Source: Mycobacterium sp. IS-3022 (GTDB taxonomy: Bacteria; Actinomycetota; Actinomycetes; Mycobacteriales; Mycobacteriaceae). From it: a stretch of DNA of 64,000 bases. Both the position numbers and the translations under genes were made by a program. Under the pieces are notes generated by a model that ran no database searches, had not been told where the DNA came from, and saw only the letters and a list, made by a program, of their open reading frames with translations. This document shows, piece by piece, positions 1 through 8,410 of this stretch (within the stretch, counting starts at the first letter, position 1; the number at the start of each line of letters is the position of its first letter). The stretch covers positions 1 through 64,000 of the forward strand of contig NZ_LQIN01000051.1 in assembly GCF_001500065.1 (NCBI RefSeq). The letters run 5' to 3'.

Positions 1-72
1 ACCATGCCTCACTCAACCTCCTCAACAACGCCGCGTTGTGGATAACGCGGGCCTGTCAAAAAGTTTGAGTCA

Positions 73-1545
73 GTGGATCCGAGTAGTATCGAACGTATGT
101 TCGAGACCGTGTCCGATGCGGAGTTGCTCACCTTCATGGGTGAGGAGACTCGGGAGGAGTCTGCGGCGATGGGGCGGCGGTTGGCGTCGGTTGGGGAGTT
201 GTTCGAGCGGCGGAATCCGGGTTTCGAGTTGGCCGACTTGTGCGCCGTCGATTCCATGACCGCCGTGGCGGCCGAGATTTCGGCGGTGCAGAACATCAGC
301 CATGCCCGTGCGGTTGGGCAGGTCGGGGTCGCGGTGACGTTGCGGAAGCGGCTGCCGCAGATTCTTCGACGGTTCTGCCGGGGAGTGATCGATTACCGGC
401 TGGTGGCCACGGTCGTTGCGCGCACCGAGAATGTTGACGACGACATCATCGCCGGCTTGGATGAAGCTCTGGCCGGGCGGGTCGAGAAGTGGATGAAGCT
501 GTCGAAGAACAAGTTGCGTGATCGTATCGATTCGTTTGTCGCCGAATATGATCCGGCCGCGGTCCGGGTGCCGCCGGAGGTCGACGAGCACCGCTACGTC
601 GAGATAACCCCGACCGACACCGCCGGGGTGGCCGCGGTAACGGGTTCACTGCACGCCGAAGTCGGGGCCGCGTTGGATCAGCGGTTGGATGCGCTTGCGG
701 CCACGGTCTGCGACAAGGATCCGCGCACCAAAGAGCAGCGCCGCTCCGATGCCTGCGGGCCGCTGTCGCGTCTGGAGTCCAGGCTGGCTTGTCAGTGTGG
801 ATTAGACGATTGCCCGGCGGCTGCACAACACGCAGCGGCTACTGCGGCGGTGGTGCACGTGCTCGCCGAACACCCCACGCTCGACGGGACCAGCGACAAA
901 CCGGGTTATCTGCCCGGGTTCGGCGTGCTGCCCGCCGAATCGGTACGAGACATCGCCAAGAACGCGCAGTTGAAGCCGGTGGTGGTGCCGCGCGCTGATG
1001 CCGTCGCCGACAACGGGTATCGGCCCAGCGCCGGGTTGAGCGATTTCCTGCGGTGGCGCGATCTCAGCTGCCGCTGGCCGGGTTGTGACAAGCCGGTGCA
1101 GCGCTGCGATGTTGACCATACGGTGCCCTGGCCGTACGGCCCAACGCATCCGTCGAACACCAAGCATTACTGCCGCACACATCATCTGGTCAAGACGTTC
1201 CTGTGTGGAGTAGGCGGGTGGTCTGACCGGCAATTGCCCGACGGCACGATCGAGTTGATCGCACCGACCGGGCACCTGTGGCGCACCGAACCCCATGGGG
1301 CGGCCATGTTTCCGGCGCTCGGGCAGTCGACGGGGCAACTCGAGATCCCACCACGTAGCGAGCCTGACGACAGCACCGACCGGTTGGCGATGATGCCGCG
1401 GCGCAGGCAAACTCGCGAGCAGGACCGCCGTGACCGCATCAATGCCGAACGCCGCAAACGCAGCGAACTGATCGCCGAAGAACAACGCCAACAGCAGCTA
1501 CTCGCCGAAGCCCTCGCCCGCGACTGCGAACCACCACCCTTCTAG
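73..1545 (+). CDS. DUF222/HNH endonuclease domain protein (13E12 repeat family)
   Basis: This 490-residue protein has the layout of the mycobacterial 13E12 (REP13E12) family: a long N-terminal DUF222 region followed by an HNH nuclease module at about residues 335-375. That module shows a CRWPGC cysteine pair, DVDH, the Asn of SNTKHYC and a closing THH. The tail after about residue 430 is rich in Arg, Glu and Gln. The GTG at 73 gives full length; an ATG at 97 (MFETVSD) is an equally credible start. Its cellular role is unknown. In M. tuberculosis members of this family host the attachment site of prophage phiRv1, but no phage genes are next to this copy. It converges on ku. Confidence 0.85.
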   Translation: MDPSSIERMFETVSDAELLTFMGEETREESAAMGRRLASVGELFERRNPGFELADLCAVDSMTAVAAEISAVQNISHARAVGQVGVAVTLRKRLPQILRRFCRGVIDYRLVATVVARTENVDDDIIAGLDEALAGRVEKWMKLSKNKLRDRIDSFVAEYDPAAVRVPPEVDEHRYVEITPTDTAGVAAVTGSLHAEVGAALDQRLDALAATVCDKDPRTKEQRRSDACGPLSRLESRLACQCGLDDCPAAAQHAAATAAVVHVLAEHPTLDGTSDKPGYLPGFGVLPAESVRDIAKNAQLKPVVVPRADAVADNGYRPSAGLSDFLRWRDLSCRWPGCDKPVQRCDVDHTVPWPYGPTHPSNTKHYCRTHHLVKTFLCGVGGWSDRQLPDGTIELIAPTGHLWRTEPHGAAMFPALGQSTGQLEIPPRSEPDDSTDRLAMMPRRRQTREQDRRDRINAERRKRSELIAEEQRQQQLLAEALARDCEPPPF

Positions 1546-1648
1546 AAATCAGCAGCGATCGATGACTTTTACGCGTCGGTGACGTCGTTCATCCTCGCCG
1601 GCCCACGACGGACTCGACGTGCTGATCACATAGTCGCACTAGCGGACG

Positions 1649-2584
1649 CTACTTTTTCGAGGCGGTCTTCTTCGCAGCCTTCTTGGCAGGCGACTTCTTC
1701 GCGGCCTTCTTGGCCGGGGCCTTCTTCGCAGCCGCCTTCTTCGCGGGCGCTTTCTTGGCCGGCTTGTCCCCGTCGTCGGACTTGCCGCGGCCTTCGCGCC
1801 GCGCCTTCACGCTCGCTTCGAGCTTGGCCAGCAGATCGGAGACATCCTCGGTCTCGTCGAGCTCCTGCGGCTGCTCCTCGGTGGTAAAGGCTTCGCCGCC
1901 TTCGAGTTTCGCCTGGATGAGCTCGTGCAGCTGCTCCTGATAGTCGTCGTGGTAGCGGTCGGGATTGAAGTCGTCGGTCATCGAGTCCACGACCTGGGTG
2001 GCCATCTTCAACTCGGCCGATTTGATGTCGACTTCCTTGTCCAGCACCGGGAAATCGGGATCGCGGATCTCATCGGGCCACAACAGCGTCTGGATCACCA
2101 TCACGTCGCGCTTGCTGAAGTCCTGCACCCGCAGCGCCGCCAGTCGGGTCTTGTTGCGCAACGCGAAATGGACGATCGCGACCCGGTCGGTCTCCTTGAG
2201 CGTCTTGGTCAACAGCACATACGACTTCGACGACTTGCCCTCGGGCTCAAGAAAATAACTGCGGTCATACATCATCGGATCGATGTCGCCGGCCGGAACG
2301 AACTCCAGCACCTCGATCTCCCGACTGCGTTCCTCGGGCAGAGTCGCGATGTCCTCGTCGGTGATGATCACCGTCTGCCCGTCGTCGGATTCATACGCCC
2401 GGGCGATGTCGCGGTACTCGACCTCCTCGCCGTCGAGTTCACAGACGCGCTTGTACCGGATGCGTCCGTTGTCCTTCGCGTGCACCTGATGGAACTTCAC
2501 GTCGTGGTCCTGGGTCGCGCTGTAGACCTTGACCGGGACGTTCACCAGGCCGAACGCGATCGAGCCTTTCCATATGGAACGCAT
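1649..2584 (-). CDS. ku: Non-homologous end-joining protein Ku
   Basis: This is the bacterial Ku homodimer subunit, which encircles broken DNA ends and recruits and stimulates LigD. The N-terminus MRSIWKGSIAFGLVNVPVKV is the family hallmark. The Ku core fills about residues 1-260 and is followed by a Lys/Ala-rich tail of about 37 residues, similar to tails of other non-tuberculous mycobacterial Ku proteins. I chose the ATG at 2584 rather than the TTG at 2587 because Ku proteins begin MRSIWKG. That ATG overlaps the stop of the upstream sugar kinase by one base (TGATG), so the two are probably translationally coupled. LigD lies 1.3 kb away on the other strand. Confidence 0.96.
   Translation of the reverse strand: MRSIWKGSIAFGLVNVPVKVYSATQDHDVKFHQVHAKDNGRIRYKRVCELDGEEVEYRDIARAYESDDGQTVIITDEDIATLPEERSREIEVLEFVPAGDIDPMMYDRSYFLEPEGKSSKSYVLLTKTLKETDRVAIVHFALRNKTRLAALRVQDFSKRDVMVIQTLLWPDEIRDPDFPVLDKEVDIKSAELKMATQVVDSMTDDFNPDRYHDDYQEQLHELIQAKLEGGEAFTTEEQPQELDETEDVSDLLAKLEASVKARREGRGKSDDGDKPAKKAPAKKAAAKKAPAKKAAKKSPAKKAAKKTASKK
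1652..1762 (-). repeat. Lys/Ala-rich tail repeat of Ku (PAKKA units)
   Basis: The last 37 codons of ku encode imperfect repeats of P/A-A-K-K-A units (PAKKAPAKK, AAAKKAPAKK, AAKKSPAKK). This is a basic, probably disordered DNA-binding extension. Such tails are known to vary between mycobacterial species and to be shorter or absent in M. tuberculosis Ku. Confidence 0.85.
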
Positions 2585-3537
2585 CAACCCAGTATGGCTG
2601 ATTTCTGCGCCGCATCGCGGCTGCTGCGATCAGGAAGATCGGCGCCGGCGCGGGACACCGTCAACGCCGAGGACAAGGCGGCGGTGCGCACGACGCCCGT
2701 CAGCGCCTCGGTGCCGATTCGCGCCAGGTCAGCGCGCTGTTCGGCGCCCAGCAGGCCCAGCGCCCACAGGGCGTCGATCAGCCCGGTCATGAACGCATCG
2801 CCCGCGCCGACCGTATCGACGACGTCGACCTGGAACGCCGGCACACGCACCATGCCCTGCGCGCACAGCGCGAACGCGCCATCCCCACCCGTGGTCACCG
2901 CGACGACGGACGGCCCCATTGTCAGCCACGTGTGCGCGATCTGCTCGGGAGACCGATCGGGGTCGATCCAGCGCATGTCCTCGTCGCTCACCTTGACCAC
3001 GTCACACCGCTCGATGATCCGATCGATGCGGCCGCGTGCGGCGTCGGCGTCCTCGATCAGCACCGGCCGCACGTTCGGGTCGAACGTCACGGTCGCCGAC
3101 GGATGGTAGGTGTCGAGCAGCGCCGCGGTGGCGCGGCACCCGGGCTCCAGCACCGTCGCAATCGAGCCGGTGTGTACGACGAGCGGTGGCCCGACTTCCG
3201 GCGTGCCCGTCAGTTGCCATTCGATGTCGAATTCGTACTGTGCCGAGCCGTGCTCGTCGAGAGTGGCCAGCGCCGTCGGGGTGTGCGCCGCGTTCGTGCT
3301 TCCCGTAACCAGTTGCACCCCAGCCGCTTCGACATACTCGACGATGCGCCGGCCGCGCTCGTCGTCGCCGATGTGGGTGAGGAAGTCGACGTCGCGGTCG
3401 AGGCGGGCCAGCCCGACCGCCACATTGAGCGGGCTGCCGCCGACGTGTTCGGCGCTGACTTGGCCGGGACGCGAGACGATGTCGATCAACGCCTCGCCGA
3501 TCACCAAGGCCCGCTGCCCACCGTCGCCCGAACTCAT
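2584..3537 (-). CDS. PfkB-family carbohydrate kinase (fructokinase-like)
   Basis: This 317-residue protein is a ribokinase/PfkB-fold sugar kinase. The N-terminal GEALIDIV strand, the GGSPLNVAVGLARL substrate-binding stretch (about residues 33-46) and the C-terminal signature DTVGAGDAFMTGL with its catalytic Asp are all visible. The closest type is fructokinase, but the sugar cannot be read from sequence. It starts at an ATG (3537) and its TGA overlaps the ku ATG by one base, so ku is likely expressed from the kinase transcript. A metabolic kinase leading a DNA-repair gene is unexpected; the link may be only transcriptional. Confidence 0.88.
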   Translation of the reverse strand: MSSGDGGQRALVIGEALIDIVSRPGQVSAEHVGGSPLNVAVGLARLDRDVDFLTHIGDDERGRRIVEYVEAAGVQLVTGSTNAAHTPTALATLDEHGSAQYEFDIEWQLTGTPEVGPPLVVHTGSIATVLEPGCRATAALLDTYHPSATVTFDPNVRPVLIEDADAARGRIDRIIERCDVVKVSDEDMRWIDPDRSPEQIAHTWLTMGPSVVAVTTGGDGAFALCAQGMVRVPAFQVDVVDTVGAGDAFMTGLIDALWALGLLGAEQRADLARIGTEALTGVVRTAALSSALTVSRAGADLPDRSSRDAAQKSAILG

Positions 3538-3638
3538 GCGGTCACCACGGTTTTCACGCTACCCGGCGTACTGCCGGTGCCGCCGATTTCTGCGCTATGG
3601 CTGTGAACGGCGCGACGAACCCAGGCAGATCTCGATGT

Positions 3639-3860
3639 TCAGGTCACCGGCTGGTTAGACGGGTCGAGGCCATTCGGCAGGTCCGGACCGAACCCCGACC
3701 CGTGGGTGAACTCCTGGTGCGCCATCGGCCGGCAGTTGTTGTCCATCGGCGTCTGGTCGCCCGAGCAGTAGGGGACGAGGTCCTGCGGATCGGCCGCCGC
3801 GTTCGGCGCCGCCAGTAGCGCCGCCGCCGTGACCAGCACCGCCGCCGCAAGTCGAGTCAC
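3639..3860 (-). CDS. Small secreted protein of unknown function
   Basis: This 73-residue ORF starts at GTG 3860 and encodes a clear Sec signal peptide (MTRLAAAVLVTAAALLAAPN), with probable cleavage after AAA before DPQDL. The mature part is about 48 residues, with two Cys (YCSGDQ and NNCRPM) that could form a disulfide. The length, signal peptide and acidic mature part resemble small exported mycobacterial proteins. I do not recognise a domain. The gene is divergent from ligD with a 34-base gap, so the two promoters must overlap. Confidence 0.7.
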   Translation of the reverse strand: MTRLAAAVLVTAAALLAAPNAAADPQDLVPYCSGDQTPMDNNCRPMAHQEFTHGSGFGPDLPNGLDPSNQPVT

Positions 3861-3882
3861 TGATCCAACGTAGCAGCGGGTA

Positions 3883-3888
3883 TACGTT
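3883..3888 (+). promoter_or_regulatory. Candidate -10 box for a leaderless ligD transcript
   Basis: TACGTT fits the mycobacterial -10 pattern TANNNT and ends 6 bases before the ligD GTG at 3895, the distance expected when transcription begins at the start codon itself. No Shine-Dalgarno sequence precedes the GTG. I see no convincing -35 box. Confidence 0.35.
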
Positions 3889-3894
3889 CACACT

Positions 3895-6174
3895 GTGGAT
3901 CGATTCGGCCGGGTGAAGCTGACCAACCCGGACAAGGTGCTGTACCCGGCGACGGGGACCACCAAGGCCGAGGTGTTCGACTACTACGTCGGCATCGCCG
4001 AGGCGATGATCCCGCATGTCGCCGGCCGTGCCGTCACCCGCAAGCGGTGGCCGAACGGCGTCGAGGAGCCGTCGTTCTTCGAGAAACAGCTCGCCTCGTC
4101 GGCGCCGGATTGGCTGGACCGCGCGTCGGTGACCCACCGGTCCGGGACGACGACGTATCCGCTCATCGACACCGCCGAGGGGTTGGCGTGGATCGCGCAG
4201 CAGGCCGCGCTCGAAGTACATGTGCCGCAATGGAGATTCGTCGCCAGGGACGACGGACCACCGACCCCCGGCCCGGCGACCCGCATCGTCTTCGACCTCG
4301 ACCCTGGCGAGGGAGTGTCGTTTCGACAACTCTGCGAGGTCGCCCACGAGGTACGGGATCTGATCGACGACATCGGGCTCACCACCTACCCGTTGACCAG
4401 CGGCAGCAAGGGACTGCACCTGTACGTGCCACTGCAGGAGCCGATCAGTTCACAAGGCGCATCGGTGCTCGCCCGGCGGGTCGCGCAGCAGCTGGAGAAG
4501 ACGATGCCCAAGCGGGTCACCGCGACGATGACGAAGAGCCTGCGCGCCGGAAAGGTGTTCGTCGACTGGAGCCAGAACAACGGCGCAAAGACCACCATCG
4601 CCCCGTATTCCCTTCGCGGGCGCGAACATCCGACCGTCGCAGCGCCCAGGACATGGGATGAGATCGGCGATCGGAAGCTACGGCACCTGCGGTTCGACGA
4701 GGTTCTCGGGCGCGTCGAGGAGATGGGTGATCTGTTGGCGCCGCTCGACGAGGCGGTGCCGGTGCCCGATCGGCTGACCACGTACCGCAGCATGCGCGAC
4801 GCTTCGAAAACCCCGGAGCCGGTGCCGAACAAGCCGCCGAAAACGGGCAACAACGACAAGTTCGTCATCCAGGAGCACCACGCCCGCCGGCTGCACTACG
4901 ACCTGCGACTGGAACGCGATGGCGTGCTGGTGAGCTGGGCGGTGCCCAAGAACCTGCCGGACACCCCGTCGGTGAACCACCTGGCGGTGCACACCGAGGA
5001 CCATCCGCTGGAGTATCTGACCTTTCACGGCGAGATCCCCAAAGGGGAGTACGGCGGCGGCAAGATGATCGTCTGGGACACCGGCACGTATGAGGCCGAG
5101 AAGTTCAACGACGTGCCGCCCGACAGTCCCAAAGAGGGCGGCGAGGTCATCATCAACCTGCAGGGCAACAAGATCGACGGCCGCTACGCCCTGATCCAGA
5201 CCGACGGCAAGAACTGGCTCGCTCACCGGATGAAGGACCAGAAGCGGCCGCAGGCCGGTGATCTCGCTCCGATGTTGTCGAAGGAAGGATCGGTCGCGCG
5301 ACTCAAGGCCGGCCAGTGGGCGTTCGAGGGCAAGTGGGACGGCTACCGGGTGATCCTCGACGCGGACCGCGGCAGGCTGACCGTCCGCTCGCGACGCGGC
5401 CGCGACGTCACCGCGGAGTTCCCCCCATTCGAGGCGCTCGCAGCCGACCTCGCCGAGCACCACGTGATCCTCGACGGTGAGGCGGTGGCACTCGACGAGT
5501 CGGGGGTCCCGAGCTTCACTGAGATGCAGAACCGTGCCCGCTCGACCCGGGTGGAATTCTGGGCGTTCGACATCCTGCACCTCGACGGCCGATCGCTGTT
5601 GCGCGCCAAGTATTCCGACCGTCGGCGACTGCTCGAGGCGCTGGCCGAGGGCGGCGGGTTGATCGTCCCGGACCTGTTGCCCGGCGACGGCCCCGAGGCG
5701 CTCGAGTATGCCCGTAAGAAGGGCTGGGAAGGTGTCGTCGCCAAGAAACGTGACTCGACATATCAACCGGGGCGGCGGTCGTCGTCGTGGATCAAGGACA
5801 AGCTGTGGAACACCCAGGAAGTCGTGATCGGCGGCTGGCGACAGGGCGAGGGCGGCCGTTCGAGCGGCATCGGCGCGCTGCTCCTCGGTATCCCGACAGG
5901 CGGTGGACTGCAGTTCGTCGGCCGGGTCGGCACCGGCTTCACCGACAAGGCCCTGGCCGACCTCAAGAAGACGCTCAAGCCGTTGGAAACGGACGACAGC
6001 CCGTTCAACGACCGGCTGCCCCGCCCGGACGCCAAGGGCGTCACGTTCGTCCGCCCCGAACTCGTCGGCGAGGTGCGCTACAGCGAACGGACATCAGATA
6101 ACCGGCTGCGGCAGCCGAGTTGGCGAGGGCTGCGCCCGGACAAGGACCCGGCCGAGGTTCGCTGGGAGAACTAG
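3895..6174 (+). CDS. ligD: Multifunctional ATP-dependent DNA ligase LigD
   Basis: This is the three-domain NHEJ ligase, 759 residues, the usual mycobacterial length and order. The polymerase domain (about 1-300) has the metal-binding pair in FDLDPGEG (D134 and D136). The 3'-phosphoesterase domain (about 310-460) has HHARRLHYDLRLE with H334 and D336. The ATP-dependent ligase domain (about 465-759) has the nucleotidyl-accepting lysine K480 in GKWDGYR. It fills in, trims and seals double-strand breaks together with Ku. The start is GTG 3895, probably leaderless. The gene is complete with no visible damage to catalytic motifs. Confidence 0.97.
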   Translation: MDRFGRVKLTNPDKVLYPATGTTKAEVFDYYVGIAEAMIPHVAGRAVTRKRWPNGVEEPSFFEKQLASSAPDWLDRASVTHRSGTTTYPLIDTAEGLAWIAQQAALEVHVPQWRFVARDDGPPTPGPATRIVFDLDPGEGVSFRQLCEVAHEVRDLIDDIGLTTYPLTSGSKGLHLYVPLQEPISSQGASVLARRVAQQLEKTMPKRVTATMTKSLRAGKVFVDWSQNNGAKTTIAPYSLRGREHPTVAAPRTWDEIGDRKLRHLRFDEVLGRVEEMGDLLAPLDEAVPVPDRLTTYRSMRDASKTPEPVPNKPPKTGNNDKFVIQEHHARRLHYDLRLERDGVLVSWAVPKNLPDTPSVNHLAVHTEDHPLEYLTFHGEIPKGEYGGGKMIVWDTGTYEAEKFNDVPPDSPKEGGEVIINLQGNKIDGRYALIQTDGKNWLAHRMKDQKRPQAGDLAPMLSKEGSVARLKAGQWAFEGKWDGYRVILDADRGRLTVRSRRGRDVTAEFPPFEALAADLAEHHVILDGEAVALDESGVPSFTEMQNRARSTRVEFWAFDILHLDGRSLLRAKYSDRRRLLEALAEGGGLIVPDLLPGDGPEALEYARKKGWEGVVAKKRDSTYQPGRRSSSWIKDKLWNTQEVVIGGWRQGEGGRSSGIGALLLGIPTGGGLQFVGRVGTGFTDKALADLKKTLKPLETDDSPFNDRLPRPDAKGVTFVRPELVGEVRYSERTSDNRLRQPSWRGLRPDKDPAEVRWEN

Positions 6175-6281
6175 ATGATCGTGTCGATCACGCGATCGCC
6201 TTACGCCGAATTTCAGCGGGTCGCCACGAGGCACCGGTCATCGCGCGGCTGCTGAGTTTCGACAGCGAGGTGTTCGGACGG

Positions 6282-6343
6282 CGTCCAGATGTCAGAAATT
6301 GTGCGTCTGTTTGCATGATGGAAATCCGTCCAAATGTCAGATA
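6282..6343. repeat. Pair of 17-bp direct repeats between ligD and rnhA
   Basis: CGTCCAGATGTCAGAAA (6282-6298) and CGTCCAAATGTCAGATA (6327-6343) match at 15 of 17 positions and lie 45 bases apart. They sit in an unusually AT-rich patch of the 207-base gap between the converging genes ligD and rnhA. They could be protein-binding sites or remnants of a repeat; nothing else is recognisable in the gap. Confidence 0.5.
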
Positions 6344-6381
6344 AAGACATACAGACCGCGGGTTTCCGCTGAAACGCGATC

Positions 6382-6847
6382 TCACCGCACGCTCGACGCG
6401 GCACCCTCGAGCGCTTCCTGTAGGCCCCGCGTGGCCAACCGGTCAGCCAACTCGTTGTCGGCGACACCCGAGTGGCCCTTGACCCAGAACCACTCGACCC
6501 GGTGCCGCGCACAGGCCAGTCGCAGCCGCATCCACAGGTCGACGTTTTTCACCGGCTGCTTCGCGGCGGTCATCCAGCCGTTTTGCTCCCAGCCGAGCAC
6601 CCACCTGGTGATCCCGTTCCGGACATAGGTGCTGTCGGTGTGGAGGTGCACCACCACCGGTCTGGTGAGCGCCTCGAGCGCCATGATCGGCGCCGTCAAC
6701 TCCATCCGGTTGTTGCTCGTCGAGCGACTCGCCACCGCACATCTCGCGGACGTGACGACGCTGCCGCAGCACCGCGCCCCAGCCACCGGGCCCGGGATTG
6801 GGTCTGCATCCGCCGTCGGTGTGGATAACCACCACGTCCTCTGTCAT
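6382..6847 (-). pseudogene. rnhA: Ribonuclease HI, interrupted by a frameshift in this sequence
   Basis: RNase HI degrades the RNA strand of RNA:DNA hybrids. From ATG 6847 the reading frame gives MTEDVVVIHTDGGCRPNPGP and GGWGAVL up to MCGGESL, then departs. The rest of the enzyme continues in the next frame: TSNNRMELTAPIM with the catalytic Glu, HTDSTYVRNG with the catalytic Asp, and VKGHSGVADN with the C-terminal His/Asp. The switch falls at about 6721, where one extra G (or two missing bases) separates the halves. All catalytic residues are present across the two frames, so this is either a recent mutation or a one-base sequence error. An ATG at 6886 would add 13 residues. Confidence 0.85.
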
Positions 6848-7004
6848 GCGGCAGAGGATAGGCACCGCGTCGAGCACTCGGCTCATCGACTCGCCGAGAG
6901 TATCGCCGTCCGACCGACCGGCGCTTCGAAACCCAGCTCAGTGGGTACGGTAGTGGGAGCCAAAGGGTTGAGACTCATGCCCCATCTCGTTTCAGTTTGA
7001 GTGG

Positions 7005-7997
7005 GTGATTCCCATAGCCGACATGGCCGTCAAAGTGCACAGCCCGCAGCGATCTCAGGTCGAGATCGCCGACTCCGCCCGCGCCGAGGAGTTCCTCGAG
7101 TCCGCCTACGGTGCGAAGTTGCGGCTGCGCTGTGAGAAGGCCGACCACGCGCCCGGCCTGCTCAGGCATGCGCGCACGGCCGTCGGACCATTCGCGATCG
7201 AGGACATCCACTTGGCAGCTGACGCGCACGCCTCGACCGATCCGTTGAACAAGGTGCTGGTCATCTGGCCGAGCAGCGGCCGGATGAACCGCGAATGCGG
7301 GCCCGAGTCCGCCGAGGTGGCCGCGGGCGAAGTCGCCGTGATGTCGCAACCGGACACCCCCCACCGGGCGTGCGTCCACGACGTGCGGATGACCTCGGTG
7401 TTGCTGGAGCCGTCGACGCTGGCCTCCGTGGCCACCGGGCTGACCGCCAACGAGGATGCTCTTCACTTCACCAGCCTGCAGCCCGTCGATGCCGCAGCGA
7501 CCCGGCTGTGGAAGAGCACGGTCACCTATGTCAAGGACGTCATCCTCCGCGACGACGTCATGGCCACCCCGCTGGTTCTCGGCCATGCTGCGCGGCTCCT
7601 TGCGGCCGTCACGATGTCGACGTTCCCGAACACGTTCGCCGCGGCGCCCACGACCCACGACCGTACCGACCACCAACCCGTGCTACTTCGCCGCGCGATG
7701 GAGTTCATGGACTCCAACGTCAGCAACGACATCGCGCTCAACGACATCGCCCGGGCCGTGCACGTCACGCCGCGCGCGGTGCAGTACATGTTTCGCCGGC
7801 ACCTGGAGATGACCCCGCTGCAGTACCTTCGCCGGCTTCGATTGCACTACGCCCACCAGGAGCTTCAGGCCGCCGATCGCTCCCGCACGACGGTGACCGA
7901 GATCGCCGCCCGCTGGGGATTCGCGCACACCGGGCGGTTCGCCGTGTCGTACCGCGAGGCATACGGTTGTAGTCCGCACACCACGCTTCGAGGGTGA
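7005..7997 (+). CDS. AraC-family transcriptional regulator
   Basis: This 330-residue protein has an N-terminal ligand-binding region of the AraC_binding_2 type (about residues 20-190) and a C-terminal double helix-turn-helix (about 225-330). Visible elements are DIALNDIARAVHVTPRAVQY, the LQYLRRLRLHYAHQEL linker helix and the second HTH ending in GRFAVSYREAYG. The start is GTG 7005; an ATG at 7023 is an alternative. The inducer and target are unknown. The next gene starts within 6 bases of its stop, so they are probably co-transcribed. It may regulate itself or the opposing CheB/CheR operon. Confidence 0.88.
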   Translation: MIPIADMAVKVHSPQRSQVEIADSARAEEFLESAYGAKLRLRCEKADHAPGLLRHARTAVGPFAIEDIHLAADAHASTDPLNKVLVIWPSSGRMNRECGPESAEVAAGEVAVMSQPDTPHRACVHDVRMTSVLLEPSTLASVATGLTANEDALHFTSLQPVDAAATRLWKSTVTYVKDVILRDDVMATPLVLGHAARLLAAVTMSTFPNTFAAAPTTHDRTDHQPVLLRRAMEFMDSNVSNDIALNDIARAVHVTPRAVQYMFRRHLEMTPLQYLRRLRLHYAHQELQAADRSRTTVTEIAARWGFAHTGRFAVSYREAYGCSPHTTLRG

Positions 7998-8002
7998 GGG
8001 CC

Positions 8003-8410
8003 ATGCCCGGTGACCTGCCTGGCGGCCGTGCCACGGACGAGCCCTCGACCGCGGACCGTGCCGAGCGAGCGCGCGCGCGGGCAGAGGAGCTGCGCGAGCG
8101 AATCGCTTGTCTACAGTCAGGCGGTCGAGCGACCGCGGAGACGGCGGAAACGGCGCAGGTGCGCGCGGACCAGGCGCTCGATCGTGCCCGCGATGCGCAC
8201 CATTCGGCCGCGGCCAGGCACGTCGACGCCGCACTGGCGCACCGCCAAGCGGCCGCGGCCCATGAGCAAGCCGCGTTGTTCGCCGACGACCCGGCGGGCG
8301 GCGCCCATCAGGACGCCGCTGCCCGCCACCGCGACGCCGCGTTGCAACACGACGCGGCGGCCGCCGATGAGCAGGTCAAAGAAGCAGCGGACGACCGCCG
8401 GAAGAACTAA
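8003..8410 (+). CDS. His/Ala-rich coiled-coil protein of unknown function
   Basis: This 135-residue protein has no recognisable domain. It has an Arg/Glu-rich N-terminal half and then a tandem motif: AAARHVDAAL (with AHRQAAAAHEQ) and, further on, AAARHRDAALQH (with DAAAADEQ). His residues fall at near-regular intervals on what should be a long amphipathic helix. The ATG at 8003 is preceded by AGGG at 8-base spacing; a GTG at 7994 overlapping the AraC stop would add three residues. The stop overlaps the CheR-PAS stop by four bases (CTAA). A cytoplasmic, coiled-coil or metal-binding role is only a guess. Confidence 0.65.
   Translation: MPGDLPGGRATDEPSTADRAERARARAEELRERIACLQSGGRATAETAETAQVRADQALDRARDAHHSAAARHVDAALAHRQAAAAHEQAALFADDPAGGAHQDAAARHRDAALQHDAAAADEQVKEAADDRRKN

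Noticed and set aside
73..1545. Possible prophage attachment site in the 13E12-type gene
   Set aside because: Family members host phiRv1 integration in M. tuberculosis, but the gene here is intact with no phage genes beside it.
6176..6190. TGATCG/CGATCA hairpin just after the ligD stop as a terminator
   Set aside because: Six-base stem with a 3-base loop and no U-run; too weak to call.
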